Positions 41,903-51,045 of a stretch of DNA of 64,000 bases are shown here, in pieces. Both the position numbers and the translations under genes were made by a program. The notes below the pieces were generated by a model. The model was not told where the DNA came from, ran no database searches, and saw only the letters and a list, made by a program, of their open reading frames with translations. Every line of letters begins with the position of its first letter. Position 1 is the stretch's first letter. The stretch is from Paraburkholderia franconis. Its GTDB lineage: Bacteria > Pseudomonadota > Gammaproteobacteria > Burkholderiales > Burkholderiaceae. The DNA is taken from positions 186,001 to 250,000 of the forward strand of contig NZ_WHNP01000001.1 in assembly GCF_009362735.1 (NCBI RefSeq), read 5' to 3'.

Positions 41903-43060
41903 TCAGTTCAACGCGGCTGCTGACGTCTGCACCTTTTTGCCCGTGCCCGCGCGCTTGATGTCTTCGAGCTTGATCTCGACGTGACGCGAAAACACGTATT
42001 CGGCGGGACGCTGCCTGTCGAGCGGGATGTCCTTCGCGAATTCGCCCGTCGTTCGCGCGCCCGTCAGGCTGACCTTGAACGCTTTCAGCGGATGCGAGAC
42101 CGTGTCCATCACGGCCGTCGCTTCGAAGCCGCAGTGGACCATGCAGTCCGCGCACTTCTCATAGTTGCCCGTGCCGTACTTGTCCCAGTCGGTGGTTTCC
42201 ATCAGTTCCTTGAAGGTCTTCACGTAACCTTCGCCGACCAGATAGCACGGCTTCTGCCAGCCGAACACGGTGCGCGCCGGGTTGCCCCACGGCGTGCATT
42301 CGTAGGTCTGGTTGCCCGCGAGGAAGTCGAGGAACAGGCTCGACTGGCTGAATGACCACTTCTTGCCGTTGTCGCCGCGCTTGAAGATTTCGCGGAACAG
42401 CTGCTTGGTCTTTTCACGGTTCAGGAAGTGCTGCTGGTCGGGCGCGCGCTCATACGCATAGCCCGGCGACACCGTGATGCCGTCGACACCCATCGGGCCG
42501 ACCGTGTCGAAGAACGCGGCGACGCGTTCCGGCACGGCATCGTTGAACAGCGTGCAGTTGATGTTCACGCGGAAGCCGCGGCGCTTGGCTTCCCTGATTG
42601 CCGCGACGGCCTTGTCGTACGTGCCGTCCTGCGACACCGAGTGGTCGTGCATTTCGCGGTCGCCATCCAGGTGCACAGACCAGACGAAGTACGGATTCGG
42701 CTCGTAGTCGTCCATCTTCTTTTCCATCAGCAGCGCGTTCGTGCACAGGTACACGAACTTCTTGCGCGCCATGATGCCCTTGACGATCTGCGGCATTTCC
42801 TTGTGCAGGAGCGGCTCGCCGCCCGCGATCGAAACGACGGGTGCGCCGCATTCGTCGACGGCTTCGAGGCATTCGGCCAGCGACAGACGCTGGTTGAGGA
42901 TGGGGTCCGGATAGTCGATCTTGCCGCAGCCGTTGCACGCGAGGTTGCAGCGGAACAGCGGCTCGAGCATCAGCGCGAGCGGATAGCGCTTGTTGCCCTT
43001 CAGGTGCTGACGCATGATGTACGCGCCAACCCGGACTTTTTGTAGCATCGGAATAGACAA
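41903..43060 (-). CDS. hpnH: HpnH, adenosylhopane synthase (radical SAM)
   Basis: A 385-residue radical SAM enzyme that joins the 5'-deoxyadenosyl group to hopene to make adenosylhopane, the substrate of HpnG (5358-6071). The iron-sulfur motif C38-x3-C42-x2-C45 (FRCNLACNGCGK) is intact, followed by the SAM-binding GGEPLL. A C-terminal region with cysteines (CADCMVHCGFEAT) fits the SPASM-like end of this family. It is followed after 12 bases, on the same strand upstream, by ispH. Its position links the second hopanoid block to the first. It is complete. Confidence 0.96.
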   Translation of the reverse strand: MSIPMLQKVRVGAYIMRQHLKGNKRYPLALMLEPLFRCNLACNGCGKIDYPDPILNQRLSLAECLEAVDECGAPVVSIAGGEPLLHKEMPQIVKGIMARKKFVYLCTNALLMEKKMDDYEPNPYFVWSVHLDGDREMHDHSVSQDGTYDKAVAAIREAKRRGFRVNINCTLFNDAVPERVAAFFDTVGPMGVDGITVSPGYAYERAPDQQHFLNREKTKQLFREIFKRGDNGKKWSFSQSSLFLDFLAGNQTYECTPWGNPARTVFGWQKPCYLVGEGYVKTFKELMETTDWDKYGTGNYEKCADCMVHCGFEATAVMDTVSHPLKAFKVSLTGARTTGEFAKDIPLDRQRPAEYVFSRHVEIKLEDIKRAGTGKKVQTSAAALN

Positions 43061-43071
43061 ATCGTCCTCCT

Positions 43072-44016
43072 TTAAACTTCGCGTGCAGCGAGTGGTTGCG
43101 TCAGTTTCGACGGCAACTTGAATTCAACTTTTTCTTCACGTCCCGCCATCGTCGTAACGTCGACGGGGCCCAGTGCGCGAAGCGCATCAATGACGTTCTC
43201 GACCATTTCTTCAGGTGCCGAGGCGCCCGCCGTAAGGCCGACCGTCCCGACGCCTGCGAACCATTCCAGCTTGAGTTCGGAGCCGTCGGCGACGAGGTAG
43301 CTCGGCACGCCCGATTCGCTGCCGATTTCACGCAGGCGATTCGAATTCGAGCTGTTCGTTGCGCCTACCACCAGCAGAACGTCCACCTGCGAACTGAGCT
43401 CGCGCACGGCGGCCTGGCGGTTTTGCGTCGCGTAGCAGATATCGCGCGTATCGGGGCCGACGATATCCGGGAAACGGCGCTTCAACGCATCGATGATGCC
43501 GCGCGTGTCGTCCACCGACAGCGTGGTCTGCGTGACGTACGCAAGCGGTGTATCAACGGACAGTTCCAGCTTTGCGACGTCGGCTTCGCTTTGTACCAGC
43601 AGCACGGGCCCAGGAATCTGACCGATCGTGCCTTCCACTTCGGGGTGGCCTGCGTGGCCGATCAGGATCAGCGTGCGGCCCGCAGCGACGTACTGCCGTC
43701 CTTGCACATGCACCTTGGTCACGAGCGGGCAAGTCGCGTCGAGCACATCCAGACCGCGCCGTTCCGCGTCGCGTTCGACGCTTTGAGCTACACCGTGGGC
43801 ACTGAAAATCGCAACTGCGCCCTGTGGCACTTCATCGAGTTCTTCGACGAAACGCGCGCCTTTGCGGCGAAGATTATCGACCACGTGCCTGTTGTGGACG
43901 ATCTCGTGACGCACATAAACAGGTGCGCCATGTTGCTGCAAAGCGCGATCGACAATCTCGATCGCCCTCACGACTCCCGCACAAAAGCCGCGGGGTTGGG
44001 CAAGGATGACTCGCAT
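43072..44016 (-). CDS. ispH: IspH, 4-hydroxy-3-methylbut-2-enyl diphosphate reductase
   Basis: A 314-residue iron-sulfur enzyme, the last step of the MEP pathway to IPP and DMAPP. The three conserved cysteines, C12 (RGFCAGV), C96 (DATCPLVTK) and C194 ([10 protein letters not shown]), which hold the [4Fe-4S] cluster, are all present, as is the HGVA stretch. It sits directly before hpnH, supplying isoprenoid precursors for the hopanoid route. Burkholderias usually carry another ispH near lspA, so this is likely a hopanoid-dedicated paralogue. The start at 44016 ([11 protein letters not shown]) is the family's normal one. Confidence 0.96.
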   Translation of the reverse strand: MRVILAQPRGFCAGVVRAIEIVDRALQQHGAPVYVRHEIVHNRHVVDNLRRKGARFVEELDEVPQGAVAIFSAHGVAQSVERDAERRGLDVLDATCPLVTKVHVQGRQYVAAGRTLILIGHAGHPEVEGTIGQIPGPVLLVQSEADVAKLELSVDTPLAYVTQTTLSVDDTRGIIDALKRRFPDIVGPDTRDICYATQNRQAAVRELSSQVDVLLVVGATNSSNSNRLREIGSESGVPSYLVADGSELKLEWFAGVGTVGLTAGASAPEEMVENVIDALRALGPVDVTTMAGREEKVEFKLPSKLTQPLAAREV

Positions 44017-44473
44017 AGGCTGGCGAACTCCGACTGACGCGGGTTTCCGGCCAGATCGGTAAAAAGGACCTGTTCGCCGCGTCTATATAGTTGATTGTCT
44101 TAAATCCGACGAAAGTCGATACTCGAGACCAAACGCGCATTCTAACGCTATCGCCGTCTGTTTGCTTTTTTGATGCTTTGGGCTGTAGTGTTTCGCGCGG
44201 CAAAAATGACTCGCTGCGCCCGGTGACGGGAACCCTTAAAATATCGGGCCTCGTCGCGCGTCCGCACGCTGCGCAACATTTGGGCGCGGGCGTTGAATTT
44301 TCTGCGAGGTTTTTCACGGATGGCGCATTCTTGAACGCATCGAGACGGCCGTCTATCACATATTCGATGATCGGACAGCGGTCGTTTTCCACGATTGGCG
44401 CGTCGTCGCGGCGGGTGTTGCCGCGCGCGTCCGCAACCGCGCATCGCAGCGCGGCTTCCAAAGAGGGCAATGC
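44017..44473. other. Intergenic region between ispH and hpnB
   Basis: About 460 bases separating the divergent ispH and hpnB genes. The frames on either strand are not convincing. The AT-rich spot near 44080-44110 (TATATAGTTGATTG) may contain promoters. Nothing else was recognised. Confidence 0.5.
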
Positions 44474-45652
44474 ATGATTGCGGCGGTTCTGTTTCTGTTA
44501 GCGTGTCTGTCGCTCCTGATCTGGTGTGTGCTGCTGTTCGCGCGCGGCGGCTTCTGGCGCGCGCATCCCGCTGCGCCGCTCGCGCCCGGCACGCGCGATA
44601 CGTGGCCCGGCGTCGCCGCCGTGGTGCCGGCGCGCAACGAGGCGGACGTGATCGCGCGGGCTGTCACGTCGCTGCTCGCGCAGGACTATCCGGGCGAGTT
44701 TCACGTGATCGTCGTCGACGACCACAGCACCGACGGCACCGCCGACGCCGCCCGTGCCGCCGCGCTCGCGCTGAAGTGCCCGGACCGGCTGACGGTGATC
44801 GGCGCGAAGCCGCTGCCTGCGGGCTGGTCGGGCAAGGTATGGGCGCAGTCGCAGGGCATCGAGGCCGTGCGCGCGCTCGGCTACGTGCCCGAGTATCTGC
44901 TGCTGACCGACGCCGACATCGGCCATCCCGACGACGCGCTCACGCAACTCGTATTGCGCGCTGACGCGGAAAAGCGCGATCTCGTCTCGCTGATGGTCCG
45001 CCTGCGCTGCGATTCGTTCTGGGAAAAGGCGCTGATTCCCGCCTTCGTGTTCTTCTTCGCGAAGCTCTACCCGTTCTCGTGGGTCAACAATCCGCGCAAT
45101 CGTACGGCCGGGGCGGCGGGCGGCTGCATGCTGGTGCGCCGCACGGCGCTGGAAGAAGCGGGCGGCATCGAGTCGATTCGCGCGGAACTGATCGACGATT
45201 GCAGCCTTGCTGCGCGCATCAAGCATCGCGGCGAAGGGCGTCACCCGATCCGGCTGGACGTGGCGGCGCGCAGCGTGTCGCTGCGTCCTTACGACAGCTG
45301 GCGCGAGATCTGGAACATGATCGCGCGCACCGCGTTCACGCAGCTGCGCTATTCGGCGTGGCTGCTCGCGGGCACGCTGCTCGGCATGACGATCATCTAT
45401 CTCGTGCCGCCCGTGGTCGCCATCGTGCTCGGGCCGAAGGGCTGGCCCGCGTGGCTCGCGTGGGCGGCGATGTGCTGCGCGTATGCGCCGATGCTGCGCT
45501 ATTACAACCGCTCGCCGCTGTGGGCGCCGTTCCTGCCGCTCGTCGCGCTGTTCTACGTCAGCGCGACGTTCGGCTCGGCCGTGCGCTACTGGCGCGGCAA
45601 GGGCGGCCAGTGGAAGGCGCGCGTGCAGGCGCCCGCCGGGTCGAATCAATGA
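44474..45652 (+). CDS. hpnB: HpnB, hopene-associated glycosyltransferase
   Basis: A 392-residue family 2 glycosyltransferase. An N-terminal membrane helix (AAVLFLLACLSLLIWCVLLF) is followed by the GT-A domain: VAAVVPARNEADVI, DDHSTDGT (UDP-sugar site), the metal-binding DADIGHPDDAL and the acceptor ELIDDCSLAARIKHRG. Two to four helices close the protein. HpnB lies in many hopanoid clusters, but its sugar transfer product is not proven. Its stop overlaps the transglycosylase start (ATGA). Confidence 0.9.
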   Translation: MIAAVLFLLACLSLLIWCVLLFARGGFWRAHPAAPLAPGTRDTWPGVAAVVPARNEADVIARAVTSLLAQDYPGEFHVIVVDDHSTDGTADAARAAALALKCPDRLTVIGAKPLPAGWSGKVWAQSQGIEAVRALGYVPEYLLLTDADIGHPDDALTQLVLRADAEKRDLVSLMVRLRCDSFWEKALIPAFVFFFAKLYPFSWVNNPRNRTAGAAGGCMLVRRTALEEAGGIESIRAELIDDCSLAARIKHRGEGRHPIRLDVAARSVSLRPYDSWREIWNMIARTAFTQLRYSAWLLAGTLLGMTIIYLVPPVVAIVLGPKGWPAWLAWAAMCCAYAPMLRYYNRSPLWAPFLPLVALFYVSATFGSAVRYWRGKGGQWKARVQAPAGSNQ

Positions 45653-46320
45653 GACGGCGCGTCTGCCTGATCGTGCTGTCGCTGGGCCTGATGCAGGCCG
45701 CACTGGCAGACGATCAGACCAGTCACGACCACATGTCCGCTTATCTGCGTCAGAAGTTCGGCCTCGCAAAGGAGAAGGCCGAACAGATCTCGAATGCAGT
45801 GCGCACCGCGTCTGAAAAGTACGCGCTGCCGCCCGCGCTGATTCTGGCGGTCATCTCGATCGAATCGCGCTTCAAGGAAAAGGCCAGGGGCGGCAACGGC
45901 GCGACGGGGCTGATGCAGGTCGTGCCCGGCGCGCACAAGCGGATGTTGAAAGACGTGAAGGATCTGACCGATCCGGACACGAACATCGAAGTCGGTTCGG
46001 CGATTCTGTATGGCTACGTGAAATCGGCGGGCGGCGATCTGAATGCCGCGCTGAAGAGCTACGGCGGGTCGCAGGCGTATGCGGAGAAGGTCAACGGCCG
46101 GGTGAAATCGTTCGCGGAAGTGCTGGAGGCCGAGGCGGCCGCGGCATCGGGCGCGGACCAGCCGCTGCCGTCGCGAGACGGCGGCTGTGATGCGCGCTGG
46201 ACCTCGCTGTGTATCGGGCCCGTTGTCTACGTGAGCCCTGTGGACGACGCCGCCGACACGCCCAGCGTCTCGCAGCGCGCGGCCAGCCTGCTCAATTCAC
46301 TGATCCCGCATTCGCACTGA
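45649..46320 (+). CDS. Lytic transglycosylase, SLT family
   Basis: A 223-residue exported protein (signal MRRRVCLIVLSLGLMQAALA) with a lysozyme-like SLT domain. The catalytic Glu is in LILAVISIESRFKEKARGGNGATGLMQV, followed by the typical NIEVGSAILYGYVKSAGGDLNAALKSYGG. It cleaves peptidoglycan, which may help envelope assembly. Its ATG overlaps the hpnB stop, an unexpected pairing of a cell-wall enzyme with a hopanoid glycosyltransferase, but this linkage is seen in relatives. The Cys-containing C-terminal tail (CDARWTSLCIG) is of unknown use. Confidence 0.9.
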   Translation: MRRRVCLIVLSLGLMQAALADDQTSHDHMSAYLRQKFGLAKEKAEQISNAVRTASEKYALPPALILAVISIESRFKEKARGGNGATGLMQVVPGAHKRMLKDVKDLTDPDTNIEVGSAILYGYVKSAGGDLNAALKSYGGSQAYAEKVNGRVKSFAEVLEAEAAAASGADQPLPSRDGGCDARWTSLCIGPVVYVSPVDDAADTPSVSQRAASLLNSLIPHSH

Positions 46321-46368
46321 ACAGGCGCGACGAAACGAAGGGCGCGGATCGACGAGCCGCCATGCGCA

Positions 46369-46899
46369 TCACTTTTGCGTGAGCATCATGTACATCTGGA
46401 TGACCATGTCCGGCGAGAACTGGAACGGCACCCAGCCATGTCCCGTATGACGCAGCACCAGCAGACGGTCGCCGTTCGATTGCTTCTGCACAGCCATCAC
46501 CGGGTTCTTCGTCGAGACGAAACGCCAGCCGGCGGGCAGGTTCGGCGGGACTTCGGGCTCCATCGACGCGCGCGCGTTCGACAGTTCCTCGACCAGCTGA
46601 CCGACCTGCGACGGATGCAGCGTGACCGACTTGCCGCCGATCGTCATCGTGATTTCGTTCTGGCTCGGGCGTTCGATATGCAGCGTCGGCTTTTCGTCAG
46701 CCGCCGCATCATCGGCTTCCTGCGGCTCGGCTCGTGCTTCCGCCGTAGTTTCCGCAGTTTCGATGGGCGCTTCGACGGCGGCGGCCGCTGCTTCGACGGC
46801 GGAAGAGGCCGCCTCGACCTGTTGCCGGGACGTGGTGAAAGCTTGAATCAGCTGATCGACGCCCGTTTCGAGCGCGCCAATCTGTTCGTGAAGGTTCAT
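46369..46899 (-). CDS. Hypothetical protein with Ala/Glu-rich linker
   Basis: A 176-residue protein with no signal peptide. An N-terminal helix (MNLHEQIGALETGVDQLIQAF) is followed by a low-complexity Ala/Glu linker (residues 30-70) and a conserved-looking C-terminal domain: RPSQNEITMTIGGKSVTLHPSQVGQLVEELSNARASM...GWRFVSTKNPVMAV..., ending FSPDMVIQMYMMLTQK. Related proteins appear in burkholderias as hypothetical. Its position beside hpnA may be accidental. It was not recognised as any characterised family. Confidence 0.65.
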   Translation of the reverse strand: MNLHEQIGALETGVDQLIQAFTTSRQQVEAASSAVEAAAAAVEAPIETAETTAEARAEPQEADDAAADEKPTLHIERPSQNEITMTIGGKSVTLHPSQVGQLVEELSNARASMEPEVPPNLPAGWRFVSTKNPVMAVQKQSNGDRLLVLRHTGHGWVPFQFSPDMVIQMYMMLTQK

Positions 46900-47007
46900 G
46901 CGTAGTTCTCTTGTAAGACCGGCGATTTTACCTTCTGCGCGCCGACGTTAAACTTCGTGTCGGCATCGAGTTGTAACAAAGCGTACGTGCAGATCGCCGC
47001 GCCTGCC

Positions 47008-48018
47008 TCACGTCTTCAGATAACCCGCATCGCGGAACCAGTCGAGCGCATCGCGCAGTCCCTCGCGATAGGGCCGCGCGCGATAGCCGAGCTCGCGCTC
47101 CGCTTTCGCGGACGTGAAGTACATCTTGTTCTTCGACATCTTCAGGCCGTCGACGGTCACGAACGGCTCGCGCTTCGTGAACTTCGCGACGGCTTCCGCG
47201 CCCATCGCGAGCGGATACAGCGGCCAGCGCGGCAACGCGATGGTCGGCGGCTTGCGTCCGACGATGCCCGCGATATCGGCGAGCATCTGTTGCAGCGGCA
47301 GATTCTCGCCGCCGAGGATATAGCGCTCGCCGATCTTGCCGCGTTCCAGCGCGAGGAAATGGCCCATCGCGACGTCATCGACGTGCACGAGGTTCAGCCC
47401 CGTATCGACGAAAGCGGGAATCTTGCCGAGCGCCGCTTCGACGATGATGCGGCCCGTCGGCGTTGGCTTCACGTCGCGCGGACCGATGGGCGTCGACGGA
47501 TTGACGATGACGGCGGGCAGGCCGTCGTTCGCGATCATCCGTTCGACCGCGCGCTCCGCGAGCACTTTGCTTCGTTTGTACACGCCGATCGCCTGCTGCG
47601 GCGTCATCGGCGATGTTTCGTCGACCGACTGGCCCGAGCTCGTCACCTTCAGTGTCGCGACGCTGCTCGTGTACACGATGCGCTCGACGCCTTCCTTCAG
47701 CGCGGCGCGCATCGTCGCTTCCGTGCCTTCCAGATTCGAGCGCTCGATTTCGTTCGGGTCCGGCGCCCACAGCCGATAATCTGCCGCGACGTGCAGCAGA
47801 TAGCGCGCGCCGCGCAGCGCCGCGCGCATCGACGCCTCGTCGCGCATGTCGCCGATGGCGATCTCCGCGTCGAGCGATTCGACGTTGCGGCGCGGACTCG
47901 TCGGACGCACGAGCACGCGCACCGCGAAGCCCTTTTGCTGCGCGATGCGCGCAACTGCCGAGCCGACGAAACCGGATGCGCCGGTGACGAGTACGAGATC
48001 GCGAGTCTGATCGGTCAT
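47008..48018 (-). CDS. hpnA: HpnA, hopanoid-associated sugar epimerase
   Basis: A 336-residue extended SDR (NAD-dependent epimerase/dehydratase). The cofactor motif is LVLVTGASGFVGSAVARIA, and the catalytic Tyr-x3-Lys is in GVYKRSKVLAERAVERM. A substrate-binding C-terminal domain follows. HpnA belongs to hopanoid clusters and is thought to modify side-chain sugars, but its substrate is not established. It starts at 48018 (MTDQTRDLVL). It is the end of the hopanoid block in this window. Confidence 0.9.
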   Translation of the reverse strand: MTDQTRDLVLVTGASGFVGSAVARIAQQKGFAVRVLVRPTSPRRNVESLDAEIAIGDMRDEASMRAALRGARYLLHVAADYRLWAPDPNEIERSNLEGTEATMRAALKEGVERIVYTSSVATLKVTSSGQSVDETSPMTPQQAIGVYKRSKVLAERAVERMIANDGLPAVIVNPSTPIGPRDVKPTPTGRIIVEAALGKIPAFVDTGLNLVHVDDVAMGHFLALERGKIGERYILGGENLPLQQMLADIAGIVGRKPPTIALPRWPLYPLAMGAEAVAKFTKREPFVTVDGLKMSKNKMYFTSAKAERELGYRARPYREGLRDALDWFRDAGYLKT

Positions 48019-48213
48019 TGCCTGCCGTTTCCCTTTTGCCGTTTTTTCTACTGCTGCCCAAATGGCGTATCGCAGAGGTCGGATTGTACGTGTTGCGCTT
48101 GAAGGACTGTCGATGGCGCGCGTCGTGCTCGCGTGCCCGTCAGTAAGCAAAGCCCACGCGGCGCGACTAGAATGCCCGCGTGAACGCATGGAAACGCATA
48201 AGGAGGTGAGAGC

Positions 48214-48510
48214 ATGTCCGGCACGGATCTCGATTCGCGGCTCGAAACGTATTACGTGCGCGTGCGCGGCATGGTGCAGGGCGTCGGTTTTCGTCACGCG
48301 ACCGTGCGCCAGGCGCATGCGCTGGGTATCCGCGGATGGGTGGCGAACATGGACGACGGTTCCGTCGAAGCGATGCTGCAAGGGCCGGCGAATCAGGTCG
48401 ACCGGATGCTGTCGTGGCTGCGTCACGGGCCGCCGGCGGCGCGAGTCACCGAAGTGACAGGCGAAGAGCGCGCCAGCGACAAGCGTTTCGAACGCTTCGA
48501 GCAGCACTGA
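48214..48510 (+). CDS. acyP: Acylphosphatase
   Basis: A 98-residue enzyme that hydrolyses acyl phosphates. The catalytic Arg is in GMVQGVGFRHATVRQA and the Asn in GIRGWVANMDDGSVEAMLQG. The start at 48214 has an unusually perfect ribosome site, AAGGAGGTGA, six bases upstream. The gene is single and faces egtD, with a bidirectional terminator between them. Confidence 0.95.
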   Translation: MSGTDLDSRLETYYVRVRGMVQGVGFRHATVRQAHALGIRGWVANMDDGSVEAMLQGPANQVDRMLSWLRHGPPAARVTEVTGEERASDKRFERFEQH

Positions 48511-48548
48511 CGCGTACGAAGCACGCGAATCACTTGAATGAATGAAGC

Positions 48549-48580
48549 AGAAAAAAGCGCGCGGCACCGCGCGCTTTTTC
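48549..48580. terminator. Bidirectional terminator between acyP and egtD
   Basis: The stem AAAAAGCGCGCGG / CCGCGCGCTTTTT with a short loop, with A- and T-runs on both sides, follows acyP and the convergent egtD gene. Confidence 0.9.
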
Positions 48581-48592
48581 CATGCTGACGAA

Positions 48593-49573
48593 TCAGCGCG
48601 CTACCAGCAGGCTTTCCGCAAATCCCCAGTCGCGCTCGATCCATTGATGACTGCACTCGAAGCCCGCGTCGTCGGCGATCGCGTGCAGTTCTTCCGGACG
48701 GTACTTGTGGCTGCTTTCCGTCCAGATTGTCTCGCCTTCTTCCAGTTCGACCGACAGCTTCGCCGCGCGCACCTGCGCGCTCACGCGCCGTTTCGCGCGC
48801 AGATGCATTTCGACGCTGCGCACGTCGGGGTTGAAGCGCGCGACGTGCTCGAACGCGTCGAGCGGAAAGTTGCCATCCAGTTCGCGATTGATCCGCGCAA
48901 GCAGATTCAGGTTGAATGCGGCCGTCACGCCGATGGGATCGTCGTACGCCGCGATCAGCACGGGCACCGGCTTTTCGAGGTCGGTGCCGAGCAGCAGCGC
49001 ATCGCCGGGCGCGAGCATGTTGCGGATGTCGCGCAGAAAACGCGTGGCGGCAAGCCGGCCGAAATTGCCGATCGTGCTGCCGAGAAACAGCACGAGCAGC
49101 GGCTCGTCCTTGGCGCGGCGCTTGCTCACTTCGGCAAGCCCCGCGAGATAGTCACGCTCATAGCCGACGATCGAAATGCGTTCGATGTCACCGAGTTCGC
49201 GGCGACATAATTGCAAAGCGGTGCGCGAAATTTCAATCGGGCAGTAAGAGGTGGGGCGCTTCTTGCACAGCGCTTCGAGGATGCGGCGCGTCTTGCGGCC
49301 GCTGCCGCTGCCCAGTTCCGCGACGATCGCATCGTGCGGCAACTGCGCGACGATATCGGTCGCGTGCTGCGCGAGCAGGCATTCTTCGGCGCGCGTGACG
49401 CCGTATTCGGGCAGCGCGGTGATCACTTCGAAGAGCGCCGATCCCACTTCATCGTACAGATACTTCGACGGCAATTCCTTCTGAGGCTGCTTGCTGAGGC
49501 CAGCGCGGACGGCGGCGGCAAACTCCGGCGATACGTCGTGCGACAGATGATGCGATACGGCTGGCTGAGTCAT
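48593..49573 (-). CDS. egtD: EgtD, L-histidine N-alpha-methyltransferase
   Basis: A 326-residue SAM-dependent methyltransferase that trimethylates histidine to hercynine in ergothioneine synthesis. Features include YLYDEVGSALFEVITALPEYGVTRAE, the SAM loop AELGSGSGRKTRRILEAL, and the C-terminal WTESSHKYRPEELHAIADDAGF. The start at 49573 (MTQPAVSHHL) is better than a longer frame at 49627, which adds a leader not seen in the family. No egtB is adjacent, although egtB commonly accompanies egtD in burkholderias; it may be elsewhere. Confidence 0.92.
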   Translation of the reverse strand: MTQPAVSHHLSHDVSPEFAAAVRAGLSKQPQKELPSKYLYDEVGSALFEVITALPEYGVTRAEECLLAQHATDIVAQLPHDAIVAELGSGSGRKTRRILEALCKKRPTSYCPIEISRTALQLCRRELGDIERISIVGYERDYLAGLAEVSKRRAKDEPLLVLFLGSTIGNFGRLAATRFLRDIRNMLAPGDALLLGTDLEKPVPVLIAAYDDPIGVTAAFNLNLLARINRELDGNFPLDAFEHVARFNPDVRSVEMHLRAKRRVSAQVRAAKLSVELEEGETIWTESSHKYRPEELHAIADDAGFECSHQWIERDWGFAESLLVAR

Positions 49574-50092
49574 GTTGGCTCCGTGTTGGCTCGTTTCCAG
49601 TGATGACTTGAGGACTGCGGGAAGCAAATACGTTGGAGTGAGTGAACCGGCCTGCGTTCATGCGAGGTAGCGTGAGCGCGTTCGATGACCGGGGCGTGTC
49701 TGCGTTCACACATCCTGTGAAGCAGATTGAAAGCCGCGCGCGTGCGGCGTTGAACGGTACAGTCAAGCAAGAACCGCGCACGAACGGCGTGAGAGCTAAA
49801 CAGGAGCGCGTCCGTCATTCCACCGAAGATTCGCCGACGTCACGCAGCGCAGAGATGGAGTTAGATTTTATAGTCCATCGTGCGTGAATATGCACGCACG
49901 CGTTTCGGCCAGAAAACGCGACGTGGCGCGTGCAACCCGTCTAGAATGCGCGCTTCACGCGATGGCCGCGCTCCACATTCGGAGACGCGCGCTGCGCAGT
50001 TAAAACAAGACTTAAACAATGGACGACATCACTCGCGCTATCGTGCCCCGCCTCGTGTTTTGCAAGCGTTACCTTTCGAAGTGGACGGGCCG
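49574..50092. other. Intergenic region between egtD and rarD with a palindrome
   Basis: About 520 bases without a convincing gene; frames of 80-110 codons lack ribosome sites. A perfect inverted repeat CGTGCGTG-N6-CACGCACG is at 49879-49900, next to an AT-rich stretch, and could be an operator for the rarD side. Confidence 0.45.
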
Positions 50093-50983
50093 ATGAGCGC
50101 ATATCAACCGGGGCGCGGCATCGCGTTGTCCGTGACGGCATCGATGCTGTTTGCGCTGATGTCCGTGTACGCGAAGCTGCTGACGCCGCTAACAGGGCTC
50201 GATATCTTCGCGTGGCGCGTGATCTGGACCGTGCCCGGCGCTTTCGCATTGATCGCTGTGCGCTCGCGGCTGCCGCAGCTGCGCGCGCTCGTGCAGCGCG
50301 CGATCAGCGAGCCGCGCACGGCGCTCGCGCTGGCCGTCAGCGCCGCGTTGCTGGGCGTGCAGCTGTGGGTGTTTCTGTGGGCGCCGCTGCACGGACGGAT
50401 GCTCGAAGTGTCGCTCGGCTATTTTCTGTTGCCGTTGACGATGGTCCTCGTCGGCCGCTTTTACTATCACGAGCGGCTGGAGCCGTTGCAGTGGCTCGCT
50501 GTCGCTTGCGCGGCGCTCGGCGTGCTGCACGAGCTATGGGTGACGCGCGCGTTCTCGTGGCCCACGCTGCTCGTCGCGCTCGGTTATCCGCCGTATTTCG
50601 TGCTGCGTCGCAAGATCAACGCCGATTCGCTGACGGCATTCGCGCTCGAAGTGTCGTTGATGCTGCCGTTCGCGCTCGCGATGGCGCTCAACGGCGGCTC
50701 GCTCGCATTGCTATCGGGGCGCATCGACATGTGGCTGTTGCTGCTGCCCGGACTCGGCGCGCTGAGCACGGTCGCGCTCGCGTCGTATCTGAAGGCGAGC
50801 CGTCTGTTGCCGATGGCGCTCTTCGGCATCCTCGGCTATGTGGAGCCCGTGTTGCTCGTGATCGTGTCGGTGACGCTGCTCGGCGAGACGATGACGGCTC
50901 AACAGCTTGGCACCTATGTGCCGATCTGGATCGCCGTCGGATTGACGGGGCTGCACGGCGTGCGTCTGCTGGCGCCGGGTTGA
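50093..50983 (+). CDS. rarD: RarD-type EamA transporter
   Basis: A 296-residue membrane protein with about ten helices of the EamA/DMT fold, in two repeats. The RarD pattern GIALSVTASMLFALMSVYAKLLTPLTGLDIFAWRVIW at the start and VEPVLLVIVSVTLLGETM at the end of the second repeat are present. RarD was first named for chloramphenicol sensitivity; the substrate is unknown. The ATG at 50093 fits the family; the 71-codon upstream extension is not helical and is probably not translated. Confidence 0.85.
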   Translation: MSAYQPGRGIALSVTASMLFALMSVYAKLLTPLTGLDIFAWRVIWTVPGAFALIAVRSRLPQLRALVQRAISEPRTALALAVSAALLGVQLWVFLWAPLHGRMLEVSLGYFLLPLTMVLVGRFYYHERLEPLQWLAVACAALGVLHELWVTRAFSWPTLLVALGYPPYFVLRRKINADSLTAFALEVSLMLPFALAMALNGGSLALLSGRIDMWLLLLPGLGALSTVALASYLKASRLLPMALFGILGYVEPVLLVIVSVTLLGETMTAQQLGTYVPIWIAVGLTGLHGVRLLAPG

Positions 50984-51045
50984 ATCGCTGCACCTACACC
51001 GTTCGCGCCACGCCCGTGGCCGTGCGATGTCGCCGCGCTGGGGTC

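Noticed and set aside
44091..44477. Protein-coding frame between ispH and hpnB
   Set aside because: No ribosome site, biased composition and overlap with the hpnB promoter region; not like any family.
49880..50092. N-terminal extension of RarD
   Set aside because: The 71 extra residues are not hydrophobic and include the palindrome at 49879-49900; the ATG at 50093 fits the family.
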